The translations under genes were made by a program, and so were the position numbers. From Nitrospira sp. (GTDB lineage Bacteria; Nitrospirota; Nitrospiria; Nitrospirales; Nitrospiraceae): a stretch of DNA of 64,000 nt. This document shows, piece after piece, positions 1 through 9,171 of this stretch. Below the pieces are notes generated by a model, which saw nothing but the letters and a program-made list of their open reading frames with translations, searched no databases and was not told the origin of the DNA. The stretch covers positions 1,488,001-1,552,000 of the forward strand of contig JBAOHZ010000009.1 in assembly GCA_037045225.1 (NCBI GenBank), given 5' to 3'. The stretch's first letter is position 1. The number at the start of each line of letters is the position of its first letter.

Positions 1-127
1 TACATAGATTGGTGTAGAGCACCTTCCCTTTCGCCGCATTCCCCCCGGCGGCAAACGAACCACTGCCGACCGCCGCCACGAGGAACATCGACAGGAGAAC
101 CGGACCAGCGAGTCTGGCGTTCATCAT
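1..127 (-). CDS. c-type cytochrome, N-terminal fragment (cut by window edge)
   Basis: Reading the minus strand from ATG at 127-125 (a second ATG follows at 124) gives a Sec signal peptide with a hydrophobic core, then a mature start ending in GKVLYTNLC at the window edge. A G-K-x-[LV]-Y-x-x-x-C stretch soon after the signal peptide is typical of small periplasmic cytochromes c, where this Cys is the first of CxxCH. The second Cys and the His lie outside the window. GGAG lies 4 bases before the first ATG and 7 before the second, so the second may be the real start. The role is presumably periplasmic electron transfer. Family assignment rests on about 40 residues. Confidence 0.6.
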   Translation of the reverse strand, partial: MMNARLAGPVLLSMFLVAAVGSGSFAAGGNAAKGKVLYTNLC

Positions 128-853
128 TTTCTCCTTGGCAAACAACGGCCGTGCACCTGTTGCAGCCTCCACATCAAGCCATACGAGTGCGATCCTCGTG
201 CCAGTTGGACGACAAGGGGCCACGGAGGAACCTGCAGTGAGAACCACCGATTCACGAAAAAAGCGAACGCATAGCCGAAAGTCGTGGAGAGAATCACCCC
301 ACCCCCCCGATCCCGGCTGGTGCAAGATGCCCCAATCTAGCAGGCGTCGGAACAGGCCGCCAGCGACGTGCCTCCCATGAAGCATGCGTCATGAGGCGTC
401 TCTCGCGAACATCCCGCAGCCGGTTCTGCAACGCGTGACGAACGAGAAAGACGGCTCTTTGCGCATCCTGCGGGCGACGCTGACGCCGACACGGCACCTG
501 AGTTGATCGCGACCTTTTGTGCACACACCGAGCATTTCCGCAGCCTGCCGGAGCGCGAGGTGATGGTGGATTCGAGGATCACGCGATGTGCGGACGTAAC
601 GTCCTACTCGCGATCTGAATGTCCGCTGGGAGCGACACAGAATCTGTCAAGAGGTAAAAAGCCGCGCTGGTCGGCCATTAGAACCGAAACGGTCCGAGGA
701 GGGTGTTATGCTTCCGCCTTCTACTCACGCACTACGCGACGGGTTGTAACCTGGTGAGGGGTGAATCATAAGCGTCGCTTGAACCGACGACCATATCCGG
801 GACTCACGACATACAACTTCCCACTGGCGGTCCGCCAAGAAAGGGGTGCGTCG
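128..853. other. intergenic region between divergent genes
   Basis: About 725 bases separate the leftward cytochrome gene from the rightward YbaK gene. Open frames here have unlike-protein composition and I do not accept them. The one suggestive item is a 13-codon frame (708-749) beginning ATG CTT CCG CCT with GAGGAGGG seven bases upstream. It could be a leader peptide or chance. I see no convincing sigma-70 promoter. Confidence 0.4.
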
Positions 854-1336
854 ATGGCCATCTCAGAGGTTCTCAAAGCGTATCTCGATCACGAACATGT
901 TCACTATGATGTGTTGCCTCACCCGGAAGCGTTTCGCGCCGCGCTCGTCGCACAGACACTTCGTACCCCGATGAAGGAAATCGCCAAAGTGGTGGTGGTC
1001 AAGGCGGATACCCGTTTCGTGATGACAGTCCTGCCGGCCAGTTGGAACGTGAATCTCCCCCGACTCCGCGATCTCTTGATGTCCCAGCATGTACGGCTCG
1101 CGACCGAGGATGAGATCAAAAACCTATTCCCCGATTGCGAGTTGGGTGCGATGCCTCCCTTCGGAAATCTGTATGGGCTTCATGTCTATGTGGATCAATC
1201 ACTGACGGAGGACGAGGAAATCACCTTTCAGGCCGGCACCCATTCCGACGCCATTCGCATGCGCTATTGGGACTTCGCGGCCCTCGTGTTCCCGGTGGTG
1301 ACGGAATTTCACCAGATGTCCTCAGAGGTCGCGTGA
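854..1336 (+). CDS. YbaK/EbsC-family aminoacyl-tRNA deacylase
   Basis: A 160-residue protein matching the stand-alone YbaK/prolyl-tRNA editing domain. Family members hydrolyse mischarged aminoacyl-tRNAs in the cytoplasm. Visible family features are the N-terminal YDVLPHPEAF segment, the K-E-I-A-K-V-V-V-V-K strand carrying the conserved lysine, and G-x-x-P-P-F-G-N-L-Y-G-L in the second half. The open frame extends upstream, but ATG at 854 with AAGGGG about nine bases before it gives the standard family start. It is convergent with the OsmC gene. The substrate tRNA cannot be deduced. Confidence 0.85.
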   Translation: MAISEVLKAYLDHEHVHYDVLPHPEAFRAALVAQTLRTPMKEIAKVVVVKADTRFVMTVLPASWNVNLPRLRDLLMSQHVRLATEDEIKNLFPDCELGAMPPFGNLYGLHVYVDQSLTEDEEITFQAGTHSDAIRMRYWDFAALVFPVVTEFHQMSSEVA

Positions 1337-1485
1337 TCATGTAGTGCCTGGCATCGACCGTAATGCGCGGTTTGTTTTCCCGCCTTCCTCCTCGGGCGCT
1401 GTCACACGGCGCAGGGTACCGAAGTCGGAATGAGCGAGCTGTGGCCCGGACCCGTTCCAGACAATCCGCTCATCGCGCGTCGCTC

Positions 1486-1920
1486 CTAATTGATGGTCGC
1501 TTCCAAACTCACACGCGTTTTCATCGAGTTGGAGATCAGGCAGTTGGCTTCCGCCTTTTCAATGAGCTCCTTCGCTTTTGCGGCATCGCTCCCTGACTGC
1601 AGCGCGATGTGTGGGCGTAACGTAATCACCGTGACCTGAAACTTTCCGTCCACGAGTTCCAGACGCCCCTCCGCCTCGCACTGATAGGACGTGAACGCCA
1701 ACCCGGCCCGTTCGGCGACGGCCAGAAATGTGGTCATCAGGCAAATATTGGCCGCCGCCACATACAAGTCTTCCGGCGACCAGATGCCGTCATGCCCCTT
1801 GAACTCCGGAGGGGTCGCGACCTGGATATCCGGCTTTCCCTCACACGTGATCGTGCCCTTTTTCTGTCCTGTCCACTTCACCGCCGTTCGATACGTATAG
1901 ACCTTGCTGCGAACTTCCAT
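1486..1920 (-). CDS. OsmC/Ohr-family protein
   Basis: A 144-residue OsmC-like protein. The family are dimeric thiol peroxidases that reduce organic hydroperoxides. Two cysteines stand in the expected contexts: A-N-I-C-L-M-T-T-F near residue 60 and E-A-N-C-L-I-S-N-S-M near residue 126, matching the reactive and resolving cysteines. The upstream extension of the frame is rejected because ATG at 1920 has GGAGG six bases before it. It is monocistronic and convergent with the YbaK gene. Whether it is a true peroxidase or a general OsmC-fold protein is not decided by sequence alone. Confidence 0.85.
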   Translation of the reverse strand: MEVRSKVYTYRTAVKWTGQKKGTITCEGKPDIQVATPPEFKGHDGIWSPEDLYVAAANICLMTTFLAVAERAGLAFTSYQCEAEGRLELVDGKFQVTVITLRPHIALQSGSDAAKAKELIEKAEANCLISNSMKTRVSLEATIN

Positions 1921-2246
1921 CGCTCCCTCCGGATTAGCTTGTGGATTGTGAGTCAGTGACCGACGATGAGACGTGCCCTTCAGCGAAACCAGCGGAACAC
2001 GAGAGGACTCCCGGGACCAGACCTCACGCGAAGACGCTGAAGCCGGTCTCACCCTTGAAGCAACCATTCACCTCGGCCATGTGACGGCGACGCCTTGCGC
2101 GCCTCACGTTACCATAAACCGATCGGACGAACCGGACAAGGCCATCCAGAACATCAAGGGCTTCGCTCGCCACACCTAAACCGGACGTCACCCAACGTGA
2201 TCGCAACAGCGAATGAGTGATCCGGATATCTTCGGCACCACCTACC
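1921..2246. other. intergenic region, no gene seen
   Basis: This spacer lies between the OsmC start and the rnk stop, both on the minus strand. It should hold the OsmC promoter and the end of the usp-rnk transcript. I saw no strong hairpin, consensus promoter or convincing open frame. Confidence 0.4.
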
Positions 2247-2663
2247 CTAGAGATGGTAATCGCCTGCGGCTTCGGGTTGGTACAGGATCTCACTGATACG
2301 CACAGTTCGCACCCCGGCCGGCACGGGCCAATCCACTGTCTCGCCCGCCCGCACCCCCAACAGGGCCGTCCCGATCGGCGCAAGGATGGAGAGCTTCTTC
2401 TCCGGGATGCTGGCATCGGAAGGAAACACCAACGTATAGACAGTCTCCGTACCTGTATCGACGTCTTGTATCCGGACTTGTGAGTTCATCGTCACCACAT
2501 CCTTGGGAATGGCGGATGGATCGACGACATGGGCACGATCGAGCTCATGTTCTAACGTATCCAAGTGATCCCGGTCTCGCGCCCCAACACGGAGGCGAGC
2601 CTTCAGGACATCTCTGAGACGAGTCACATCGAATTCCGTAATATAGATATCGCGCTGTTTCAT
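2247..2663 (-). CDS. rnk: Rnk-like regulator (GreA/GreB C-terminal domain)
   Basis: A 138-residue protein with an N-terminal helical part and a GreA/GreB-type C-terminal domain. The stretch D-V-V-T-M-N-S (about 60-66), the S-I-L-A-P-I-G-T-A-L-L-G-x-R segment and the C-terminus Y-Q-P-E-A-A-G-D-Y match E. coli Rnk, which is almost the same length. Rnk binds RNA polymerase near the secondary channel and affects nucleoside diphosphate kinase levels. Its ATG overlaps the stop of the upstream stress protein in an ATGA junction, so the two are probably translationally coupled. Confidence 0.88.
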   Translation of the reverse strand: MKQRDIYITEFDVTRLRDVLKARLRVGARDRDHLDTLEHELDRAHVVDPSAIPKDVVTMNSQVRIQDVDTGTETVYTLVFPSDASIPEKKLSILAPIGTALLGVRAGETVDWPVPAGVRTVRISEILYQPEAAGDYHL

Positions 2664-3634
2664 AGTTCTACTCCCTTACTGTCGGTCTCTCTCATCGCTG
2701 ACGGCAACACCCGACGGTGTCCCTCTGCGAATGTGTGCGTTTTCACCGTCACAATCGGACAGGTCGCCCGGCGCAACACCGCCTGCGCCACGCTTCCAAA
2801 CTGCGCTTCGGACACCTCGCGGCGACCATGCGTCCCCATGACGATGAGATCCGAGTGACGCCGCAACGCGCAGGCCAGAATCGCATCGGACGGCAGGCCG
2901 CCTGAAATTTCAAGGTCCGTCGGCAGCCCAAACGATGTGATGACGTCTCTGAGGTCCATCAGTTGCCTGTTCCAATAGTCACGCTTGCGCGTTTCCTCTT
3001 CAATCAAGCCAAGTCCGCAATCCAAGTCGTAGCCCACCGGCTCCAACACATGCATCAACGTCAACGCGGCACCAAGCCCCTTGGCCAGATGAATGGCATA
3101 TTCGACAGCATCCAACGAAGGGCTCGAAAAATCCAGTGGGGCGAGGATATGCCGGATCAATCGTCCGCTTGCCGATGATGTCCCACCTGTTCCTTCACGC
3201 TGCCCCGGTACAGCAAACACCGGACATGGCCCTTCCTTCACAAGCCATTCCGTCGTACTGCCGATGAGCCCGTGCAGCAAGTTGGTTTGTCCCTGAAGCC
3301 CAAGAACGAGCAGCTCCACCCCCGTATCCTTGGCGGCGAGACAAATATGCTCGGTCGGATTCCCTAGCACCAATCGAGCCTTCGCAGCCACACCATCTCG
3401 CGCCAAGTCATCACGTACCTGGTCCAGCTGCCGCGCAGCCTGTGCTCTCGCCTGCGCAGTCGCAGCGAACATCTCCGCCTCTGCACTCGACCAGTGAGGC
3501 CCCTCGATCACATGGATGACATCCAGCGTGGCATTCCACATCGTCGCGAGATACCTCGCATACTCCTGCGCCCATCCCGCGTCATCCGAAAAGTCGGTCG
3601 CAAAGAGAATCCGTGTCACCAGCGGAGTAGTCAT
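2660..3634 (-). CDS. tandem universal stress protein (two UspA domains)
   Basis: A 324-residue cytoplasmic protein with two UspA folds, about residues 5-150 and 165-300. Both halves keep the ATP-binding pattern G-x2-G-x9-G-S: G-L-Q-G-Q...I-G-S in the first and G-T-H-G-R...F-G-S in the second. This suggests a nucleotide-binding type Usp with two intact sites. The start at 3634 has AGGAG five bases upstream. It is the first gene of a two-gene operon with rnk (4-base overlap), which suggests a general stress or stationary-phase unit. Confidence 0.9.
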   Translation of the reverse strand: MTTPLVTRILFATDFSDDAGWAQEYARYLATMWNATLDVIHVIEGPHWSSAEAEMFAATAQARAQAARQLDQVRDDLARDGVAAKARLVLGNPTEHICLAAKDTGVELLVLGLQGQTNLLHGLIGSTTEWLVKEGPCPVFAVPGQREGTGGTSSASGRLIRHILAPLDFSSPSLDAVEYAIHLAKGLGAALTLMHVLEPVGYDLDCGLGLIEEETRKRDYWNRQLMDLRDVITSFGLPTDLEISGGLPSDAILACALRRHSDLIVMGTHGRREVSEAQFGSVAQAVLRRATCPIVTVKTHTFAEGHRRVLPSAMRETDSKGVEL

Positions 3635-4035
3635 GGTAGCTCCTGTGCAACGGTTGGGCGACTCCCTCCTACACGGATGACTGAACCATCACGTCGCGCA
3701 GCAGGCAATGGCCTCAGTGGATGTTGGTGATAGGAAATACCGGCGGTGAACAGCTGATACCGTCTGAATGCAGCAAGACCGGTGCCATCCGCTCTCAGAC
3801 TCGTGCATACGGTAAACCGGTGAATAGTCTCCTTACCCGGGAAGCGGACAAAACCCCTGCACCGCCCTCTCTGTTGCCATTTGCCTCAGCATGTCATCTT
3901 GCGGTGAGGCAATATCCCCTCCGTAACGATGCGTTCATGTTCCCTTACCGGATGGTGCGCAATTCTCAAGCCCAATCCTTTTCCGCACGCCCTCGGCCAA
4001 TGCTCGAAATACGTGTAGAACGATGCTCCGCTGCC
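3635..4035. other. intergenic region, no gene seen
   Basis: Four hundred bases upstream of the stress-protein gene and downstream of the nucleotidyltransferase-like gene. The long plus-strand frame covering it continues antisense through the neighbouring gene and has shadow-like composition. I saw no strong hairpin or consensus promoter. Confidence 0.35.
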
Positions 4036-4919
4036 TCAGCACTCAGAGGCCGGGCGACCGACGTGGAACGTGAGGCCCCGCATTTCCATTACCGCCGTAT
4101 CGCCTGGCACATGCGCCAGGAGATCCCGGGAAAAATTCAGGGTCGGCATGCGTTCATAAATCGCGCGCAGCACTTCCGGCTCCTTGGGTGTATTAATCGC
4201 GTCACCAAGCCGTTCGAAGTGGGCCATCATGTCCGGCAGTACCCGCCGGCCAAGACTCCAGATGGTCTCCACATTCCCCGCCATCAGGGACGTGTTCCAC
4301 AAGGCGCCGGAGAGATAGGCCAACTGCGCCAACGCCGGCTCCGGTTTCTCCACAAACCTTGCGACAGCCCGGATCGGACGAGTGATGAAATGGGCCAGAT
4401 CGCCGCCTGGCTTAATCCACCCAGAATCCGTCTCCGGCCCGGTAGGGCGTGCCGCGAGCAACAGCAGACGTGTAGGCACCTTCTCCGCAGCCCGGATGGC
4501 AAAGATGACTTCTCCGAGAAACCGTTCCTCGGGAAAGACAAAATGATCGGAGGAAGAGATCGCGACCCTCCCATGAGGATCACGCGCCCGGATGTAGGTC
4601 AACGGCAGAAAAATTCCTGGCGCCGTGTCTACGTCGCGTGGCTGCACCAACGCCCATCCCGGGGTCCCGCGCGCCGATCTCCGCCCAGCCCCACGGTGTC
4701 CTCGGCTGACGACCACCAGCGTGCGCGCCGGATGCGTGAATCGCATCGTGCGATCGAGCGTATGCTGGAACAGCGGATTGAGGGCCCACGAATCGACTGT
4801 CTTGTTGGGGGAGTCGCCCAACCCAACCACCGCCAGATTGTCGGCCGCATCCGAACGCGCTCGTCCCCCGCCAGCACGATGGACCAGCGCCGTCCACCCA
4901 ATTCCGGTCGTCCCTGCAT
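4036..4919 (-). pseudogene. mannose-1-phosphate guanylyltransferase-like gene with a frameshift
   Basis: Two overlapping minus-strand frames together give one nucleotidyltransferase of about 294 residues. The N-terminal part (ATG at 4919, AAGGA seven bases upstream) reads R-R-W-S-I-V-L-A-G-D-E then R-W-L-G-W-A-T-P. The family then continues only in the next frame: L-F-Q-H-T-L-D-R-T-M-R, S-S-D-H-F-V-F-P-E (metal site), F-V-E-K-P and L-W-N-T-S-L. The switch falls at a run of five Gs on the plus strand (4807-4811). One extra base would restore the reading frame. The glycine-rich LAGGxGxR loop is also atypical (LAGDERVR). It could be a real pseudogene or a homopolymer sequencing error. Confidence 0.7.
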
Positions 4920-5031
4920 GATGAGTTCCTTCCGAGGCAACACGACCCGATGGCCCTCAGGCGTTCCGCACCCATGCCTCGCCCAGCTTGCGTCACATCG
5001 ACATCAGCCTGACGGTCGAAAGTGCGGCTCC

Positions 5032-5142
5032 CTAGTCGGAATGATCCAGAAGGGATAGGCCCCGGAAGACGACGATTCCTAACGCGGTAATGACCAACAA
5101 CACCAGCAGCGTGACCGGTGCAATGGTTTGTACAGCCTTCAT
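5032..5142 (-). CDS. possible 36-residue single-span membrane protein
   Basis: A short frame from ATG at 5142 encodes a short N-terminus (MKAVQTIAP), one hydrophobic helix of about 18 residues, then a charged tail ending LDHSD. The layout resembles small membrane accessory proteins. No strong ribosome binding site is visible. It lies just upstream of the frameshifted nucleotidyltransferase on the same strand. Function unknown, and it could be chance. Confidence 0.3.
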   Translation of the reverse strand: MKAVQTIAPVTLLVLLVITALGIVVFRGLSLLDHSD

Positions 5143-5425
5143 CTCAGACACCGTCGCTCAATCGATCCGTGGCCAAATCGTCCTGTATGCCTCCTATCAT
5201 AACGGCAATGTAGGCCGGCGATATGAAAAGATGACGAAGGATAGATGAAGAAATGTCCCGACCGGATCACTTGTGGAGAAAAGGGAGATGGTACGGCCAC
5301 GATTGCGGCCGGCTGAATGACGGGCGCAAGCCGGATCGGTTAGGAAGAGATGCTCGAACAGCGCATGAGTGGTCGGACAACTTGCTGAGCACAAGCCCTC
5401 CATTCCTTGGTGTGTGATCGATCGG

Positions 5426-5974
5426 CTATCCGAATGTCACCAGGCTCGACCGCACCACCTGCGTCAGCCCCCACAGCAGAAACAGTCCATACACCGTACC
5501 GAAGAACCAGGGAAAACTGATCGCTCGATGTGCCCACCATTGACGATGTTGCCGAAACGCCCAGGACGGCTCGAACAGGCGCGGTTCATTCGTCTCATCC
5601 ACAATCGTTTCACGATGCTCGCGCAATCGATAGAGACTGCTCACCGGCTTCCGGTCCCGCCACTCCGGCATCGTTTCGATCCCTCGCAATTGCCACTCCC
5701 ACAAGGCATTTTGTCCGGAGAACCGGCCGAGCACGATCGCCATCTGCGCGCTCATGAGGATCCCGATCATGCTCAACAACACGATGACAATCGTAAAAGG
5801 AAGCGCGAGCGATTCTCGCGACACGAGGAGCCCGATCACCGCAACAACGATTGAATTAGCGGTCAAGTAATCCGACAACATGGTGTGATAGTCCCGGACG
5901 CCGGAGGTCCAGAGCGTCAGCAGGTGATTGTAGTCGGACTGCATGGAGTCTTGATTCATGAAATTACGCGCCAT
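5426..5974 (-). CDS. predicted membrane protein of unknown function
   Basis: A 182-residue protein with three clear hydrophobic segments: about 38-55, 58-80 and 155-178. A polar region with several Trp and Arg residues lies between the second and third. The N-terminus M-x-Q-S-D-Y-N-H-L-L-T-L-W resembles small bacterial membrane proteins proposed to form oligomers, but I cannot name the family with certainty. ATG at 5974 is used; ATG at 5959 is possible. It appears monocistronic. Confidence 0.6.
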   Translation of the reverse strand: MARNFMNQDSMQSDYNHLLTLWTSGVRDYHTMLSDYLTANSIVVAVIGLLVSRESLALPFTIVIVLLSMIGILMSAQMAIVLGRFSGQNALWEWQLRGIETMPEWRDRKPVSSLYRLREHRETIVDETNEPRLFEPSWAFRQHRQWWAHRAISFPWFFGTVYGLFLLWGLTQVVRSSLVTFG

Positions 5975-6147
5975 GGGCGGACGGCTCCACGAATCGATAC
6001 GCCGTATTCAGCGTGCAGTCCCCATCCAGATTGGCCTATATCGCTCCGCAGCGTCGCCCTTTCCCGCCTTTCGGTCACTGCATCTTCACGTCCCTTGTGT
6101 ATCAATCGTCCTCATGAATCCGTCTCCAACCGTCTACCGCTACACTG

Positions 6148-6624
6148 CTACCCGAATGTCGTGCGCACCCATCCACCGAGATAGTGCGTGATCGCCACCA
6201 CGCAGAGTCCGATCACCACATGCTCCCCGATCACCTTCCAGGGCGGCACTCGTTGCGCGCGCGCCAGCGCATAACTGAGCACCGCCAACAGCGACAACCC
6301 CCAGATGAGACTCGCCGTCACAGCCAGATCTAACGGCACGAACAACACGGGAACGGCAAAGGTCGCGGCAATCACGAACTTCGCCACGAAGGTCGCCAGC
6401 GTCGACTCCCAAATCTCATTCGTATTCCCATGGTTCTTGGATTCTTCGGCGACGTGGATCCCCAACGCATCGGACATGGCGTCAGCCACCGCAATGGTGA
6501 GCAGCCCGCCCAGGACCACGGACTTCGAGTGGGTGCCTGCATGCAGCCCCACCATCAACCCCAGGGTCGTAATCACACCGGACGTGAGCCCGAAGCTGAA
6601 CCCGATCTTCAGCGATGTGCGCAT
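6148..6624 (-). CDS. VIT/CCC1-family small membrane protein
   Basis: A 158-residue polytopic membrane protein with about five hydrophobic segments. The segment A-D-A-M-S-D-A-L-G-I-H near residues 45-55, followed by an acidic and His/Asn-rich loop, recalls the first part of VIT1/CCC1 iron-manganese transporters, which share D-x-x-S-M-x-x-G. It is shorter than full transporters (about 230 residues) and lacks the long metal-binding cytoplasmic domain. ATG at 6624 is chosen with AAGG about nine bases upstream; the longer frame runs into the neighbouring lipoprotein gene. A transport function is inferred only. Confidence 0.6.
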   Translation of the reverse strand: MRTSLKIGFSFGLTSGVITTLGLMVGLHAGTHSKSVVLGGLLTIAVADAMSDALGIHVAEESKNHGNTNEIWESTLATFVAKFVIAATFAVPVLFVPLDLAVTASLIWGLSLLAVLSYALARAQRVPPWKVIGEHVVIGLCVVAITHYLGGWVRTTFG

Positions 6625-6685
6625 ACTCCATGCCTTGTCGACGTAGCCTGTCGATCGACAGAGTGCGGCCCCTCGATGTGGACGC

Positions 6686-7336
6686 TCAACAGGACTCCTT
6701 CCCCGCACCTTGCAGACAGGATGAGAGCCAGTCGTTCAACGATTCAAGCACCCGGGTCACCGCACGATTGGCCGCCAGCACACCGCCATAGGCATCCTCA
6801 CTCGGAGCCGGCTCGAACGATTCTAGACTCCTAACACCCAGGATCCGCTGTTCCTTCGTCTCCGTCAGTTGGGCGCGTAACCGTACCCTGGTGCCGCTTG
6901 CGCGCTGCAGGAACTCCTGCTGCAACACCAGTCCGGAAATATCCAGCCGGTAATCCCCCCGGACCGCAGTCGGCATCGGTACCACCACACGCCAGAAGTT
7001 CGTCCGCTCCAGCGACTGAAGGAGCACCGGGGCCACCATGCGAGCCGGGGTATCAACCCACACATTCGTGGCGTAATAGCTCACTTCATACGGTCGCTGG
7101 AGGTAGGCCATACGCGGCTGTTCGAATCCCGCCTCCGCCTGCGGCGCCCCCACGACCAGGACGCCATGGATGCCCGGCGGCTTCGCGCGAGGGTTCGTCC
7201 TCAACACAGACTCGTCCACTGCCAGCACAAACGTATGAACCGGATTGTCGGCTGATCGCGGCACGACACAAGCCGTCAGCACACAGGCCCCTAGCAGGAC
7301 GCCAACCCATTGCAGAACGCGCCGGTTTACCCCCAT
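6686..7336 (-). CDS. ABC-type transport auxiliary lipoprotein (PqiC/YmbA-like)
   Basis: A 216-residue lipoprotein with lipobox L-T-A-C about 22 residues in, so it is probably anchored in the outer membrane. The mature region fits the ABC_trans_aux family: T-F-V-L-A-V near the start, the R-P-Y-E-V-S-Y-Y-A-T-N-V-W segment and repeated L-x-x-F motifs. Family members partner MCE-domain lipid transporters. The start at 7336 has GAGGAAG upstream and lies 7 bases after the mlaD stop, making it the last gene of the mlaE-F-D operon. Confidence 0.85.
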   Translation of the reverse strand: MGVNRRVLQWVGVLLGACVLTACVVPRSADNPVHTFVLAVDESVLRTNPRAKPPGIHGVLVVGAPQAEAGFEQPRMAYLQRPYEVSYYATNVWVDTPARMVAPVLLQSLERTNFWRVVVPMPTAVRGDYRLDISGLVLQQEFLQRASGTRVRLRAQLTETKEQRILGVRSLESFEPAPSEDAYGGVLAANRAVTRVLESLNDWLSSCLQGAGKESC

Positions 7337-7343
7337 TGCTTCC

Positions 7344-8306
7344 TCACTCGCCGGGCCCCTTCGTTTGGGAGGATCGGCCAAGAACCAGGACATTCGGTTG
7401 TCGTTCGACTTGTTGCGCCACGCGATTCAACGTGGCCGTCAGTTGCCGGAGCTCCGTGACGAGCGACCCGGCGTCGGCCAGCGTCTGCCGAGAAAACTGT
7501 TCGATACCGGGCCGACTGGCGCCGACCATCTCTCCCACCGAGCGGCTGGTCCGAGACAAATCCTCCGTCATCTGCTGTAATCCGGCTGCACTTCTGCTCA
7601 GACGATCCACCAATGTCGGAAGCTGCTTGCCGAGTTGCTCCGTCACACGCACCGACTGGTCGGCCGCCTGCACTGCCTGCTGAACTCCGCGGTCAATCTG
7701 GCCGCTGCGTTCCGCCAGCACCTTTGTGACCGCCGACAGATCTTTCAGGATCTGCTTCAGAACCTTGCGATTGTCTTCATCCAGCGTAGAAGACGCATTG
7801 TGGGCCAGTCCGTTCAGATTGGCCACGAGAGTCGACAGGCCTTGCTCCGACAAGAGGTTCGCCAGCGTCCCATCCAGTCGACCGAGTAACGAGGGCACGC
7901 TCGTGATGACCGGATAGGCCTGCCCGGAGACCGGCGTCAAGGGAGGCGATTCTCGGCCCCCACCGGTCAAATTGAGCGTCACTAATCCCGTGAGTCCCTG
8001 CGTCACCAACACGGCCTGGGTATCGATCTTAATGGGGGTCCCGCCGACGATGTCCAACGTCACCCGGACCTCTTCCGCATTCTCAGGATTCAGGATCACT
8101 TCCTTCACCCGCCCGACATCCACGCCACGATACTTTACCGTCGAATCCACACTGAGTCCGGCGACGGACTCGCGGGTATAGACGTAATACCGATCATAGA
8201 TTCCACGATAGTCGGTTTTCCCCAGCCACAAAATCGCACCGAGGATGGTCAGACCCAACAGTACGACGAACGCGCCGACCAAGGCATAGTTGACCTTCGG
8301 CTCCAT
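7344..8306 (-). CDS. mlaD: MlaD-family (MCE domain) lipid transport protein
   Basis: A 320-residue protein with one N-terminal membrane helix (about 8-28) and an MCE domain (about 35-115: S-V-A-G-L-x-V-D-S-T-V-K-Y-R-G-V-D-V-G-R-V). A long C-terminal helical region rich in Q, S and L (about 150-310) probably forms a periplasmic tunnel or coil. In the Mla/Ttg2 system the MCE protein binds lipid between the inner-membrane permease and the outer membrane. ATG at 8306 is preferred with GAGAGG upstream. It lies 10 bases after mlaF. Confidence 0.9.
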   Translation of the reverse strand: MEPKVNYALVGAFVVLLGLTILGAILWLGKTDYRGIYDRYYVYTRESVAGLSVDSTVKYRGVDVGRVKEVILNPENAEEVRVTLDIVGGTPIKIDTQAVLVTQGLTGLVTLNLTGGGRESPPLTPVSGQAYPVITSVPSLLGRLDGTLANLLSEQGLSTLVANLNGLAHNASSTLDEDNRKVLKQILKDLSAVTKVLAERSGQIDRGVQQAVQAADQSVRVTEQLGKQLPTLVDRLSRSAAGLQQMTEDLSRTSRSVGEMVGASRPGIEQFSRQTLADAGSLVTELRQLTATLNRVAQQVERQPNVLVLGRSSQTKGPGE

Positions 8307-8316
8307 GCGATACCTC

Positions 8317-9144
8317 TCAGTCCCGTTGCGACGCCGTCCCGGCATGAGTCAGGCTGGCCGCGCGCCCGCGGGGCCCGTGGAAATAACTCCGCACCACCGG
8401 CTCCTCGGAGCGTGCCAACTCTTCCATGGTCCCTACCCCCATCACCTGCCCATCTCCCAACACCGCGACGCGAGTGGCAATGCGCCACAAGGAATCCAGA
8501 TCGTGGGTCACCATCACCACGGTCAACCCCAACAACCGTTTTAGATTCAACACCAGATCGTCGAATCCGGCGGCAATCATCGGATCGAGACCGGCCGTCG
8601 GTTCATCGAGAAACAATAGCTCCGGATCCATGACGATCGCACGGGCCAGCGCCGCGCGTCGCCTCATACCACCGCTGAGCTCACTCGGAAATTTGATCGC
8701 GCTGTCCGGCGGCAATCCAACCAGGGCAATCTTGAGCGCCACGATATCCCGAATGACGTCCGCGCTCAACGACGTATGCTCGCGAAGCGGTACCGCCACG
8801 TTTTCGGCCAGGGTCATGGAACTGAAGAGGGCGCCATGCTGAAACATCACGCCGAACCGTCGATACAGCGCACGACCGTTCGACTGGGTCAACTCACGGC
8901 TGTCTGTGCCCAAGAGGCGAATCGTCCCTGTCGTCGGAGTCAATAACCCGATGATCTCCCGCAACAGCGTCGATTTCCCGCACCCATTGCCGCCCGCGAT
9001 GGCGAATACCTCTCCACGCAGAACGGTGAGACTCACATCTCGATGCACCATCGCCTGGCCGAACTGCGTCGAGACATGGCAGACCTCGATCACGGAAACG
9101 CCAACCTGCTCTGCTGTTGCGAGCGTCGGAGGCAACTCATGCAT
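8317..9144 (-). CDS. mlaF: MlaF-type ABC ATPase
   Basis: A 275-residue ABC ATPase. Walker A reads G-G-N-G-C-G-K-S-T (about 51-59), the signature L-S-G-G-M (about 155), and Walker B L-L-F-L-D-E-P-T-A-G-L-D-P (about 175), with V-T-H-D as the H-loop. The Q-loop region M-F-Q-H-G-A-L-F-S-S is typical of MlaF/Ttg2A. ATG at 9144 has GAGG six bases upstream; a TTG at 9156 is less likely. It sits between mlaE and mlaD and powers lipid transfer by the Mla-type complex. Confidence 0.92.
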   Translation of the reverse strand: MHELPPTLATAEQVGVSVIEVCHVSTQFGQAMVHRDVSLTVLRGEVFAIAGGNGCGKSTLLREIIGLLTPTTGTIRLLGTDSRELTQSNGRALYRRFGVMFQHGALFSSMTLAENVAVPLREHTSLSADVIRDIVALKIALVGLPPDSAIKFPSELSGGMRRRAALARAIVMDPELLFLDEPTAGLDPMIAAGFDDLVLNLKRLLGLTVVMVTHDLDSLWRIATRVAVLGDGQVMGVGTMEELARSEEPVVRSYFHGPRGRAASLTHAGTASQRD

Positions 9145-9171
9145 ACGCGGCCTCAAACCTTCAGCTCCACG

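Noticed and set aside
708..749. 13-codon leader peptide with strong ribosome binding site
   Set aside because: Too short to support; no attenuator structure or codon bias seen. Mentioned only in the region note.
503..757. Plus-strand frame before the YbaK gene
   Set aside because: No ribosome binding site, no protein-like pattern, and no family resemblance.
3721..5058. Long plus-strand open frame (445 codons)
   Set aside because: It runs antisense to the nucleotidyltransferase-like gene, is rich in Arg/Pro/His, and shows no domain. It is a GC-driven shadow.
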